DNA of 58,543 nt from Streptococcus oralis. Lineage in GTDB: Bacteria; Bacillota; Bacilli; Lactobacillales; Streptococcaceae. A program made the position numbers and the translations under genes. The notes beneath the pieces were generated by a model, which worked only from the letters and a program-made list of their open reading frames with translations, was not told where the DNA came from and made no database searches. The stretch spans positions 1-58,543 of the forward strand of contig NZ_JUOS01000027.1 in assembly GCF_001075875.1 (NCBI RefSeq), in the 5' to 3' direction. Positions 24,767 to 33,406 of the stretch are shown piece after piece. Each line of letters starts with the position of its first letter. Position 1 is the first letter of the stretch.

Positions 24767-24958
24767 ATGAAACATAAAGTAATTGTCGCAATGAGTTTAG
24801 TAGCAGCAGGAGTCATGACTTATCTCATGTTTTCAGGATTGGATGAAGGCTTCTATCATTTTCCTTGGGAGTTGTTTGCAAGCTTTGGAATCATGTCTTG
24901 GTTGATACGAGAAAGCTTGAAATTGGTCTCAGATGTGAAAAAGGAGTTTGAAAAATGA
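24767..24958 (+). CDS. Small membrane protein, first gene of ABC-TCS operon
   Basis: This 63-residue protein has two hydrophobic segments (about residues 3-20 and 33-45) and a charged C-terminal end. I recognise no family. The start at 24767 has GGAGG 10 bases upstream. Its end overlaps the next small membrane gene by 4 bp (ATGA), so it is a true member of the operon. Confidence 0.75.
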   Translation: MKHKVIVAMSLVAAGVMTYLMFSGLDEGFYHFPWELFASFGIMSWLIRESLKLVSDVKKEFEK

Positions 24959-25149
24959 AAAAAGCGATTCTCTTTCTTTTTATTGGACTGTCACTAGTGG
25001 TATGGTTGGTAGAAATGTTTACTGGTTGGTTTGATCAAGCCTTCCTTCACCAAGCCATTCGCGGTGCCTGGGGATTAGGATTTATGATTTTTATCGCCTT
25101 TCCGATGGGAAAGGAGTGGCTGAAAGGAGAATACCATGAACATGATTAA
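24955..25149 (+). CDS. Small membrane protein, second gene of ABC-TCS operon
   Basis: This 64-residue protein has two hydrophobic helices (about 4-20 and 37-52) and a charged tail GKEWLKGEYHEHD. It overlaps the previous gene by 4 bp and the ABC ATPase gene by 14 bp. It may be a subunit or regulator of the transporter, but nothing in the sequence proves this. Confidence 0.75.
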   Translation: MKKAILFLFIGLSLVVWLVEMFTGWFDQAFLHQAIRGAWGLGFMIFIAFPMGKEWLKGEYHEHD

Positions 25150-26020
25150 GGTAGAAAGCCTAAATAAAAACATCAAGGGCAAGGCTATTTTGAAGGGTAT
25201 TTCCTTTGAGGTAGCTGAAGGTGAATGCGTCGCATTGATTGGGCCAAATGGTGCTGGGAAGACCACACTCTTGGACTGTTTGCTAGGAGATAAACTGGTC
25301 ACCAGCGGTCAAGTATCCATCCAAGGCTTGCCAGTGACGAGCTCTAAGTTAGACTACACAAGATCCTACCTCCCTCAAGAAAATGTAATCGTTCAGAAAT
25401 TAAAGGTCAAAGAGTTAATTGCTTTTTTTCAAAGTATTTACCCAAATCCCTTGAGCAACCAGGAAATCGATCAACTATTGCAGTTTGACAAGCAACAAAA
25501 AGAACAATTCGCAGAAAAATTGTCAGGTGGGCAAAAGCGTCTCTTCTCTTTTGTCTTGACCTTGATTGGACGACCAAAGCTAGTCTTTTTAGATGAACCA
25601 ACTGCTGCCATGGATACTTCAACCCGTCAACGTTTTTGGGAAATTGTCCAGGACCTAAAATCCCAAGGAGTCACCATTCTCTATTCGTCCCATTATATCG
25701 AAGAGGTAGAGCATACAGCGGACCGAATCTTGGTCTTGAATAAGGGAGAGTTGATTCGCGATACAACACCTCTAGCCATGCGCAGTGAGGAGATTGAAAA
25801 GCACTTTATCCTTCCTCTAGCATTCAAGGAAGTCGTTGAGCAGTCAAACTTGGTTGAAAACTGGTCACAAAAACAAGATGCTTTGCAAGTAGTTACACGT
25901 GAAGCGGATGATTTCTGGAAACTGTTAGTCCGAGCAGGATGTAGGATTCAAGAAATTGAAGTCAATAATCGTAGTTTGCTAGATACAATCTTTGAAGAAA
26001 CACAAAAGGGAGATGACTAA
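25136..26020 (+). CDS. ABC transporter ATP-binding protein
   Basis: This 294-residue ATPase has Walker A GPNGAGKTT near residue 37, signature LSGGQKR and Walker B LVFLDEPTAAMD. H-loop YSSHYIEEVEH follows, and then a C-terminal extension of about 80 residues as in drug or bacteriocin exporters of the CcmA/BcrA class. It pairs with the permease encoded next. Start: AAAGGAGAATACC before the ATG. Confidence 0.93.
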   Translation: MNMIKVESLNKNIKGKAILKGISFEVAEGECVALIGPNGAGKTTLLDCLLGDKLVTSGQVSIQGLPVTSSKLDYTRSYLPQENVIVQKLKVKELIAFFQSIYPNPLSNQEIDQLLQFDKQQKEQFAEKLSGGQKRLFSFVLTLIGRPKLVFLDEPTAAMDTSTRQRFWEIVQDLKSQGVTILYSSHYIEEVEHTADRILVLNKGELIRDTTPLAMRSEEIEKHFILPLAFKEVVEQSNLVENWSQKQDALQVVTREADDFWKLLVRAGCRIQEIEVNNRSLLDTIFEETQKGDD

Positions 26021-26021
26021 G

Positions 26022-26759
26022 ATGAAACGATGGATCGCACTAAATAAGATAGAATTTCTATTGACCAAACGACAATTAGTCTATTATCTATTATCCGTAG
26101 GGATGCCGACAGCATTCTATTTATTCTTTTCAGGCATGTACCAGGACACACCTGGTGGACCAGCTAATTTTATGCGTGATTACCTCATCTCCATGACAGC
26201 CTTTTCCATGATGTCAACAGCAATGTTTTCATTCCCAGCTGTTTTACATACCGATAAAATCAACAACTGGCAGAAAACATTACGCCATACTCCTGTAAAT
26301 ATGGTAGAATATTATTTATCAAAGATAACAAGTATGATGGTTGATTATTTGGTCTCAATCCTGGTTGTTTTCTCAGTTGGACACTTGGTCAGAGGTGTGG
26401 ATATGCCTTTAGGAAGCTGGATTGGGGCTGCGTTCTTGCTGATAGTAGGAAGTGTTGCCTTTGTAGCACTTGGATTGACCTTGACTCTCTTACCGTCCAG
26501 TCAGCTGATGTCTGTCGTGGGCAATCTTCTTTACTTTGGCTTGGCTGTTTTAGGCGGACTCTGGATGCCTGTCTCTTTATTTCCAGACTGGATGCAAGCA
26601 ATCGGGAAGCGCCTACCAAGCTATCAGTTGATGGAATTGATCAAGACCTTCTTAAATGAGGGTGGCATCAATCTATCAGCCACAATTTATCTACTTGTTT
26701 TTTCAGCTGTTTTGTTTGGTTTGACCATTTACCTTCAAGGTCATAAGGAGAATGCTTAA
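26022..26759 (+). CDS. ABC-2 type transporter permease
   Basis: This 245-residue membrane protein has six hydrophobic segments, in the ABC-2 pattern: one near the N-terminus (LLSVGMPTAFYLFFSGMY), a cluster in the middle, and GLAVLGGLWMPVSLFPDWMQAIGKRLPSYQLMELI near the C-terminus. The start at 26022 directly follows the ATPase stop and has GGGAG 9 bases upstream. Its end overlaps the kinase ATG by one base (TAATG). Substrate is unknown. Confidence 0.9.
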   Translation: MKRWIALNKIEFLLTKRQLVYYLLSVGMPTAFYLFFSGMYQDTPGGPANFMRDYLISMTAFSMMSTAMFSFPAVLHTDKINNWQKTLRHTPVNMVEYYLSKITSMMVDYLVSILVVFSVGHLVRGVDMPLGSWIGAAFLLIVGSVAFVALGLTLTLLPSSQLMSVVGNLLYFGLAVLGGLWMPVSLFPDWMQAIGKRLPSYQLMELIKTFLNEGGINLSATIYLLVFSAVLFGLTIYLQGHKENA

Positions 26760-27856
26760 TGCTTGAAAGACTGAAAAGCATACATTATATGTTCTGGGTC
26801 AGTTTAATTTTTATGATTTTCCCCATCCTACCTGTAGTGACTGGGTGGCTTCCTGTCTGGCATTTATTGACTGATATTCTATTTGTAGTGGCGTATTTGG
26901 GTGTTTTAACAACTAAGAGCCAGCGCCTATCTTGGCTATATTGGGGCATCATGCTGGTCTATGTAGTTGGGAATACTGCCTTTGTTGCTGTAAATTATAT
27001 CTGGTTCTTCTTTTTCCTTTCCAATCTCTTAATTTATCATTTTAGAGTGCGTAGCCTACGTTCACTTCATGTCTGGACTTTTCTCCTTGCTCAAGTTCTT
27101 GTTGTTGGACAACTCATGATGTTTCAGTCTGTCGAAACTGAGGCTGTAGCCTTTGAGCTTGGAATTCTTACTTTTGTGGATTTGATGACATTGGGCTTGG
27201 TTCGGATTCGTATTGTGGAGGATTTGAAAGAAGCTCAGGCCAAGCAAAATGCCCAGATAAATCTATTGCTTGCTGAAAATGAACGTAGTCGTATCGGTCA
27301 GGATTTGCATGATAGTCTGGGACATACCTTTGCTATGCTGAGTGTCAAGACAGATTTGGCCTTGCAGTTATTTCAGATGGAGGCTTATCCACAGGTGGAA
27401 AAGGAATTAAAAGAAATTCACCAGATCAGCAAGGATTCCATGAATGAAGTGCGAACTATCGTGGAAAATCTGAAATCACGGACCCTAGCTTCAGAGCTTG
27501 AGACTGTTAAGAAGATGCTGGAGATTGCTGGGATTGAGGTTGAGGTTGATAATCAGTTGGACAAGGCTAGCTTGACCCAGGATGTGGAGTCGACAGCTGC
27601 TATGATTTTGTTAGAACTGGTGACCAATATCATCAAGCATGCCAGAGCTAAAAAAGCCTATCTAAAAATGGAACGTACAGATCAGGAATTGGTCCTGACA
27701 GTTAGAGATGACGGGAAAGGATTTGCAACTGTAAAAGGGAATGAACTCCATACAGTCCGTGACCGTGCGGCAGCCTTCTCAGGTCAAGTAGAGCTGGTCA
27801 GTTTGAAAGATCCCACAGAGGTGCGCGTGCATCTGCCTTATAAGGAGAGAAAGTAG
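26759..27856 (+). CDS. Sensor histidine kinase (HisKA_3, DesK/LiaS-like)
   Basis: This 365-residue membrane kinase has about five N-terminal hydrophobic helices (residues 10-150) and no large outer domain. The HisKA_3 box ERSRIGQDLHDSLGHTFAMLS carries the phosphorylated H184. The ATPase domain has ELVTNIIKHARA (N box) and VRDDGKGF (G1). The few outer residues suggest it senses membrane state or its own ABC transporter. From memory it corresponds to TCS11 of pneumococcus. The response regulator gene starts at the next base. Confidence 0.92.
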   Translation: MLERLKSIHYMFWVSLIFMIFPILPVVTGWLPVWHLLTDILFVVAYLGVLTTKSQRLSWLYWGIMLVYVVGNTAFVAVNYIWFFFFLSNLLIYHFRVRSLRSLHVWTFLLAQVLVVGQLMMFQSVETEAVAFELGILTFVDLMTLGLVRIRIVEDLKEAQAKQNAQINLLLAENERSRIGQDLHDSLGHTFAMLSVKTDLALQLFQMEAYPQVEKELKEIHQISKDSMNEVRTIVENLKSRTLASELETVKKMLEIAGIEVEVDNQLDKASLTQDVESTAAMILLELVTNIIKHARAKKAYLKMERTDQELVLTVRDDGKGFATVKGNELHTVRDRAAAFSGQVELVSLKDPTEVRVHLPYKERK

Positions 27857-28456
27857 ATGAAAGTATTAGTCGCAGAAGATCAAAGTATGCTCAGAGACGC
27901 CATGTGTCAACTCTTGAGCTTTCAACCAGATGTGGAGGATGTCTTGCAGGCGAAAAATGGAGCCGACGCTATCGAGGTTTTGGGGAAAGAAGCAGTAGAT
28001 ATTGCCATCCTTGACGTCGAAATGCCAGTCAAGACGGGACTAGAAGCGCTCGAGTGGATCAAACAAGAAGTGCCTGAAACAAAGGTGGTTATCGTTACAA
28101 CCTTTAAACGTCCAGGCTATTTTGAACGAGCGGTCAAAGCAGGAGTCGACGCCTATGTCTTGAAAGAGCGAAGCATCGCCGAACTCATGCAAACCCTGCA
28201 TACGGTGTTAGAGGGACGCAAGGAATATTCTCCAGAGCTGATGGAAGTCATGATGACCCATCCCAATCCCTTGACCGAGCAAGAAGTCGCTGTTTTGCAT
28301 GGAGTTGCACAGGGGCTCTCCAACCAAGAAATTGCGGATAAGCTCTACCTCTCAAACGGCACGGTCCGTAATTACATGACTAATATCCTCTCCAAACTAA
28401 ACGCTAGCAACCGAACCGAAGCAGCCAAAACTGCCGAAGAAGAAGGCTGGTTGTGA
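27857..28456 (+). CDS. NarL/LuxR family response regulator
   Basis: This 199-residue regulator has receiver acid pocket E7-D8, phosphoacceptor D53 (AILDVEMP) and K105-region VLKE. The C-terminal LuxR helix-turn-helix is [51 protein letters not shown]. It is the partner of the kinase just upstream and is likely to bind the ATGACA repeats before the operon. A bidirectional terminator follows. Confidence 0.93.
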   Translation: MKVLVAEDQSMLRDAMCQLLSFQPDVEDVLQAKNGADAIEVLGKEAVDIAILDVEMPVKTGLEALEWIKQEVPETKVVIVTTFKRPGYFERAVKAGVDAYVLKERSIAELMQTLHTVLEGRKEYSPELMEVMMTHPNPLTEQEVAVLHGVAQGLSNQEIADKLYLSNGTVRNYMTNILSKLNASNRTEAAKTAEEEGWL

Positions 28457-28472
28457 GGGGCGATAAGTAAGT

Positions 28473-28507
28473 AAAAATCTCTTAGAAATGATCTAAGAGA
28501 TTTTTTT
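28473..28507. terminator. Bidirectional terminator between TCS operon and restriction gene
   Basis: AAAAATCTCTTAGA and TCTAAGAGATTTTT form a perfect stem with A and T tracts on both sides. It serves the two convergent genes. Confidence 0.9.
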
Positions 28508-28520
28508 GTATTATTCAAGT

Positions 28521-30101
28521 CTATTTGGCTACCCAACCGATGGCATCGCTTGGTGGATTTTCAGTGTCAATCCAGATGAATTCAATCCCGATTTCACCAT
28601 TTTTAAATTTGGTCAATCGAATACCGTTGATTTCCAGCTCATTGAGTCGTTGACCTGTCAAGACTTCTCGTTCCTGCAACTGGAATACACCACGCAAGAT
28701 CCAATTTCCAAGAATTTCTTGCTTATCAGTTGACTGAATCGCCTTACCAGCTTCTTGGTTGATATAGGCATTAATGACATCTCCAGAAGGTAAAAATCGT
28801 AGCTTAAAGGTTCTTTCTTCTTTGGATAGAGCTAGTTTTTTAGTGCCAGGTTCAAAAGTTCCAAATCCAGGACCAAAGAAGTCTGGTCTTTTATCATGGA
28901 AGTTCTTGGAGTCAGGCAGAGGAATATAAACTTCACTGACTGGACGATAGACGAGTTGTTCAATCTCTTTGATGAGTTTTTTATTGCCAGTATTGTGGAC
29001 AAAGTGAATTAAGTCCTCACGAATAGCCTTCATCTGATCTTTCTCTTCCTTACTAGTCCACTTTTTCAAGAGGATTTCTTCTAAAGAGAAGGTCACAAAA
29101 GCTAGTTCTTCTGGAGCCAGACCGTCCTTAAATTTATCCTGAATCTTTAGAATCCGTGGCAAGCGGTCTTTCTTAGCTAGTTTTGAAGCACCGTTAAAGG
29201 CATTGAAACCAGAGTTTTCTTCCACATTTCCATGTTTGTCTGTGATAACCCAAGATACTGTTTCTAGGATATCGGATTGTTCCTTTTCAGCGGTCAGTAA
29301 ATGAAGATTTTCAAAGAGAGAAAAAGGATCTTCAATATAATGAACGTTCCAAGTATCTACCACAATGTCTTTATTGTTAAAAGTCATATGGAGCTGGCTG
29401 TCAGCTGCCGTGTACTTGTAGTGGTGTTGCCCATCCGTAAATTGAAAATTAGTTGGATTGTTTTTGGTAGTTGACCCTTCAATGACCAGATTATCAATAT
29501 CAACTGGTAAATAAGATGTTTCACCAACAAAAATCTTAGGATTTTCTCCTTTTGGGGTTGGCATCAAGACGTGGTAAACAGCTTCAACATTGACCGAGTC
29601 TGAGCTAAATCCCTTGATTTGCGCCTTAGAGGATTCGATTCTCTGATTTCTTAAGATCGCAATCTTTCGTGCCAACTCTTCATAGCGCTGATAGTTTTCC
29701 TTGTCTGCAGCTTCTTTATCAGCTGAAATATCGGCATGGAACTTAATATCACCCAACAAGTCTGTCCAAGATTGAGAATCTTTCTTGAACTGGGCAATTT
29801 TTTGGTCTCCAGAATTAATCCCAAAAGACTTGATACCCACTAAGTATTTATGATTTTCATCCACAATGACGGAAGCATCATAGGAAGTATTGGCGATATC
29901 TTCCCCTACGGCATTAAAAGCTTTTTGAAAAACAGTCTCCTGAAACTTGGAGTTGACGATAGGAGCGACAGAATGTTCTGTTTGTCCCTCGTCTTCGGAT
30001 TCTGCCTTTTGAGAGAAAGCTTGGCTCAAGCTAGCGAAGTTGGTAATTAAGGTTTTGTATTTTTCTTTTTGTTCAGACTTTAGATGTTCCCACATAAGCA
30101 C
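28521..30101 (-). CDS. Probable type II restriction endonuclease
   Basis: I recognise no specific enzyme in this 526-residue protein. Its position just downstream of a C5 methyltransferase gene, on the same strand, suggests the restriction partner. Support: helix SKFQETVFQKAF (residues 51-62), then YDASVIVDENHKYLVGIKSFG (74-94), with an Asp at 75 and a Lys at 91, like the PD-(D/E)XK core D-x(n)-(D/E)-x-K. The usual acidic residue two before the Lys is Gly89, so the acid may sit elsewhere, as in Cfr10I/Bse634I-type enzymes, or the site is defective. The other domains are not identified. Shine-Dalgarno GAGGG and a -10 TATACT precede it. Confidence 0.6.
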   Translation of the reverse strand: MLMWEHLKSEQKEKYKTLITNFASLSQAFSQKAESEDEGQTEHSVAPIVNSKFQETVFQKAFNAVGEDIANTSYDASVIVDENHKYLVGIKSFGINSGDQKIAQFKKDSQSWTDLLGDIKFHADISADKEAADKENYQRYEELARKIAILRNQRIESSKAQIKGFSSDSVNVEAVYHVLMPTPKGENPKIFVGETSYLPVDIDNLVIEGSTTKNNPTNFQFTDGQHHYKYTAADSQLHMTFNNKDIVVDTWNVHYIEDPFSLFENLHLLTAEKEQSDILETVSWVITDKHGNVEENSGFNAFNGASKLAKKDRLPRILKIQDKFKDGLAPEELAFVTFSLEEILLKKWTSKEEKDQMKAIREDLIHFVHNTGNKKLIKEIEQLVYRPVSEVYIPLPDSKNFHDKRPDFFGPGFGTFEPGTKKLALSKEERTFKLRFLPSGDVINAYINQEAGKAIQSTDKQEILGNWILRGVFQLQEREVLTGQRLNELEINGIRLTKFKNGEIGIEFIWIDTENPPSDAIGWVAK

Positions 30102-30117
30102 CCTCTTTTCTATTTTC

Positions 30118-30123
30118 AGTATA
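30118..30123 (-). promoter_or_regulatory. Possible -10 box of restriction gene
   Basis: TATACT on the minus strand lies 16 bp before the ATG; the -35 is weak (GTGAAA at 17 bp). This would give the restriction gene its own promoter, separate from the methyltransferase. Confidence 0.45.
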
Positions 30124-30127
30124 TCAA

Positions 30128-30156
30128 AAGAAGATTAGTTTTTCACTAATCCTCTT
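30128..30156 (-). terminator. Hairpin between methyltransferase and restriction genes
   Basis: On the minus strand, AAGAGGATTAG and CTAATCTTCTT pair around TGAAAAA and lead to TTTT. The U tract is short, so termination may be partial. Confidence 0.6.
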
Positions 30157-30165
30157 ATATATTCG

Positions 30166-31386
30166 TTAATTTATACTGTAAAATTCGAGTTTGCCTTGTT
30201 TTTTTACAAGTCTCAAATACTCTTCGTCTGATAAAACGGCTAAACCATCGTCATAAGACTTGATTTTTTTAAGAGCCTGGTCATAGCTATCCACAAAATC
30301 CTTGACATAGGATTGCCCTTCAAACTGGCCGTTCATCTTGGTGTAGATAATGGCAAATTTTCCTGAGCGGTCAAGTTGAGATTGACCTTGGCTTTCGTTT
30401 AAGGCCTTGGCAACATTCTCCGCGATGCGTTTAATAACAGGAACAACCACGCTGTTTCCAGCTTGTTTATAGAGCTGACCATTAGAAACCCCTTCTGGTA
30501 TTTTAAAGGATTTAGGGTATCCCTGAACGTTAAAAGTTTCTTTCGGTGTCAGCTTACGAATCTCACCGCTGTCTGTCAAAATCAATGGAACGTTGTGGCC
30601 GCCTGTTCCCATATTTGCTGTTAGGGTAGGGACAACTCCGTTTTTATTTTCACGGACATATTGACGGCGCCATTGGTAAACCGTATCCTGACTGGTCACC
30701 TCAAACTTCAACTGATCATAGAAATTCTGCTTGCCTTCACGGTAGTAGTAGACCTCATCTAGCTTATCACCAAAGTTAATCACATCTTGAAGAGTCGTTG
30801 TCAGCTTGATTTCCTCTGGGAACTCAAACAAGTCATAAGCTGCCTTGGTATCAAAGCCAACAATGTAGATCCGCTCACGGTTTTGTGGGATATTTCCATA
30901 GTCTTTCCCGTTGAGAACTTTCCACTTGATAAAGTAGTTGTTTTCAGTCAAGGCTTCACGAATAACCTTGAAGGTGTTTCCGTGGTCATGACCGACCATG
31001 TTTTTGACATTTTCGATGAAAATAGCTCGAGGTTTGCATCCCTCAATCATGCGAAGCAATTCAAAGAAAAGATCCCCACGATCATCATCAAAGCCCTTGC
31101 GATAACCTGCAATACTAAAGGCCTGACAAGGGAAACCTCCCATAATCACATCCACGCGCTCAGCTGGAATATCCTCTGGCTGAACATCGTGAATATCACG
31201 ACCATCCAAATAGGTATCTGGATGGTTTAACTGATAAGTCTGACGCGCATACTTATCAAATTCATTAGCATACACCACTCTGAACTCGTTGGTCTGTTCA
31301 AATCCCAACTCAATTCCCCCAACACCTGAGAAGAAAGCTGCAATGTTGTACTTCTCAGGTCGGTTCGAACTTACAGAATTTGTCAT
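30166..31386 (-). CDS. DNA (cytosine-5) methyltransferase
   Basis: This 406-residue enzyme shows the C5 motifs in order: I FFSGVGGIELGFE (residues 18-30), IV GGFPCQAFS with catalytic C87, VI ENVKN (125-129) and VIII QNRERIYIVGF (168-178). A short target-recognition region follows, then IX and X (QAGNSVVVPVI). A tail of about 70 residues after motif X is unusual. It has a weak Shine-Dalgarno (CAGG) and lies 52 bp after the small nuclease-like gene. With the next gene it forms a restriction-modification pair; the target site cannot be read from sequence. Confidence 0.93.
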   Translation of the reverse strand: MTNSVSSNRPEKYNIAAFFSGVGGIELGFEQTNEFRVVYANEFDKYARQTYQLNHPDTYLDGRDIHDVQPEDIPAERVDVIMGGFPCQAFSIAGYRKGFDDDRGDLFFELLRMIEGCKPRAIFIENVKNMVGHDHGNTFKVIREALTENNYFIKWKVLNGKDYGNIPQNRERIYIVGFDTKAAYDLFEFPEEIKLTTTLQDVINFGDKLDEVYYYREGKQNFYDQLKFEVTSQDTVYQWRRQYVRENKNGVVPTLTANMGTGGHNVPLILTDSGEIRKLTPKETFNVQGYPKSFKIPEGVSNGQLYKQAGNSVVVPVIKRIAENVAKALNESQGQSQLDRSGKFAIIYTKMNGQFEGQSYVKDFVDSYDQALKKIKSYDDGLAVLSDEEYLRLVKKQGKLEFYSIN

Positions 31387-31438
31387 GTAGTAACCTGCTT
31401 TCTAAAATATAAAGCTATAAAATTTTAATATTTAAATT

Positions 31439-32005
31439 CTAACTGACTAAGCTATTATTCTCTATAAATTCTATAAATTTTTCAGGGGTATATTTAAAAG
31501 ATTCAATTCCGTAAAACTCTTCTAAAGCCCTAAAATTTTCAACTTTATAAAGTGATTCACCACTTCTTTTTGCCTGATGTTGTCTAATATTTTCTAAATA
31601 TTTTTTTCTTTTTCGTGATTTAACTACAGTAACTGTCACTATTCTTTTATAATCATCTTTTTGTAAATCATAAAAATTTTCTAATAGAAACAAACTCGAT
31701 AATATTTTAGCTCTAACAACAGCATATGGAGTATCTTTTGAATTCTTAAACTCTATTAAATATAATTTACTATCAACATCTACAGGAAGAAGAGGTAGAA
31801 TTGTATCTACAGATTGCCATTTTTCAAAGCTATGTTCTTTAAAAATAACTTCTGAAATCTTATCAAAATTATAACAAGTATACTCAGAGTTTACAAAATA
31901 ATGCTTAGAATGAGAATCATATGAGCAAGTTTTAATGTCGCTACGACATTCAGAAAATCTATTGTTGAAATCATGCAATATACAGCTAATTTTTTTACTC
32001 ATCAT
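31439..32005 (-). CDS. Small PD-(D/E)XK-like protein coupled to ATPase gene
   Basis: This 188-residue protein belongs to no family I can name. Residues 67-90 read DTILPLLPVDVDSKLYLIEFKNS, which fits a PD-(D/E)XK nuclease core: Asp67 after a strand, then E85-x-K87 in a hydrophobic strand. Before it is a Cys/Asp-rich segment; after it is a helix with LFLLENF and Lys/Arg-rich VVKSRKRKKYLENIRQHQAKRSGESLYKVENF. GGAGG is 6 bases before this ATG; a second ATG is at 32002. It overlaps the ATPase gene by 11 bp. Codon use is AT-rich, unlike the flanking genes, which suggests transfer. Confidence 0.65.
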   Translation of the reverse strand: MMSKKISCILHDFNNRFSECRSDIKTCSYDSHSKHYFVNSEYTCYNFDKISEVIFKEHSFEKWQSVDTILPLLPVDVDSKLYLIEFKNSKDTPYAVVRAKILSSLFLLENFYDLQKDDYKRIVTVTVVKSRKRKKYLENIRQHQAKRSGESLYKVENFRALEEFYGIESFKYTPEKFIEFIENNSLVS

Positions 32006-33305
32006 CAAAATCCTCCGCCAACTCCTCAAGGCGATTTAAAGGAACATACATTTGCTCATAAATTTCATCAATTGATTCGGTAACATCTTTAATATCATTT
32101 TTTGCAAGATAATACTTAACAGAATTATTTATACCATTTTTCTTACTAAATATGTCAATTGCTTCAACTAAATAAGGACTATGAGTGTTGATAAGAATAT
32201 GCAATCCAAATTCCTTCTGGAGTAATACGATAATTTCAGCAAAGTTTAATTGCCACTCGGGATGTAAATGAACTTCAGGTTCATCTAATATCAGTGTTCC
32301 ATTTTCTCTAATTACTCCTTTTTCCAAAAGAGATTTAATTAAGTAAAAAGTTTTCATACCCGAAGAATAATTAACTATGTTAAGTTTTTTTTCATCCTCC
32401 TCATCTTCTGAACTATTTACAGACTCTGTTCTCAATAGGTTGTTAATATTCCTAAACACTAAGTTTAATCTATCTGTTGTTCTAGCTCGTAATGTATATG
32501 TATCATAACTTTTGTCATTCATTTGTTCTATCAAGTGAGAATTATGATCCAATTTTGAATTAATTTCAAACCAAAAATTATTCAAATAAAAATTATCAAC
32601 TATAGCAGCTGCATCATCAATATAAACCACATCTGTTTTAAAATTTATCAATTTATCTGAAGAAGCTATATTTTGATTAATTTCAACATTTATTTTTTCC
32701 TCTTTTATTTGTAAGGAAATCATTCCCGTTACTGAATCATATATATTATTTATTTGATTATTAAATTCATCTTTCAAATGCTTTGTCAAAATTTGATTAG
32801 AAATAGATTGATCCGACTGAGATAATACTCCTTCAATGCTTTTAGAAATAACATCTAAGTCTAAATCTTCAATGTTCGAAATCTGATATCTAACATTATC
32901 TTCATTAAACTCAATTATTGAATTGGTAATACTATTTTTTATAGTATTACTATAAAGTTCACCAATATTTTCATCAATAATAAGTAATAAATTTTTTGAA
33001 ATTGTTTTTATTAATTCACTAAAAATACGTCTTGGGGCTATTCTTCTTCTAACTTGTCCTCTTGCAGAAGAAGTTTCCCAATTCACCTCAACATCTGATA
33101 AATAATTTGACAAAATTCGATTAATTGATTTAGTTCTATCGCTAGAAATTTTATTAATTACATCATAGTTAGCACTAAATATCGAAAATAAAGAACGGCT
33201 AATTGTACTCTTTCCGGTCCCATTATACCCGGCAATAGTTGTAATTCCTTTTATTTCAATTTCTGCATGTTCAACGTTCCCTATATTATCTATTATTAGC
33301 TTCAT
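31995..33305 (-). CDS. OLD-like AAA ATPase, probable defence protein
   Basis: This 436-residue ABC/SMC-type ATPase has Walker A GYNGTGKST (26-34), signature-like NYSSGMKTFYLIKSLLEKG, and Walker B LILDEPEVHLHPEWQ near residue 345. A switch histidine follows in ILINTHSPYLVEAI. The middle is a long, Ile/Asn/Asp-rich helical insert of about 250 residues. OLD family nucleases carry a C-terminal TOPRIM domain, but here the protein ends about 50 residues after the switch; the nuclease-like function may be in the overlapping next gene. It has an AT-rich composition and its own promoter. Confidence 0.75.
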   Translation of the reverse strand: MKLIIDNIGNVEHAEIEIKGITTIAGYNGTGKSTISRSLFSIFSANYDVINKISSDRTKSINRILSNYLSDVEVNWETSSARGQVRRRIAPRRIFSELIKTISKNLLLIIDENIGELYSNTIKNSITNSIIEFNEDNVRYQISNIEDLDLDVISKSIEGVLSQSDQSISNQILTKHLKDEFNNQINNIYDSVTGMISLQIKEEKINVEINQNIASSDKLINFKTDVVYIDDAAAIVDNFYLNNFWFEINSKLDHNSHLIEQMNDKSYDTYTLRARTTDRLNLVFRNINNLLRTESVNSSEDEEDEKKLNIVNYSSGMKTFYLIKSLLEKGVIRENGTLILDEPEVHLHPEWQLNFAEIIVLLQKEFGLHILINTHSPYLVEAIDIFSKKNGINNSVKYYLAKNDIKDVTESIDEIYEQMYVPLNRLEELAEDFDDE

Positions 33306-33340
33306 GTATTATCTCCTTTTAAAATAGGACTTTCACCATC

Positions 33341-33349
33341 ATTTTATCA
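33341..33349 (-). promoter_or_regulatory. Extended -10 promoter of ATPase operon
   Basis: On the minus strand, TGATAAAAT is 36 bp before the ATPase ATG, with AAAGGAG as Shine-Dalgarno. The -35 is weak. Confidence 0.55.
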
Positions 33350-33406
33350 TAAACTACGTAAAAAAGCAGAGCAGAGGTATAAATTGTCTATTAAGTACAT
33401 ATTGTT

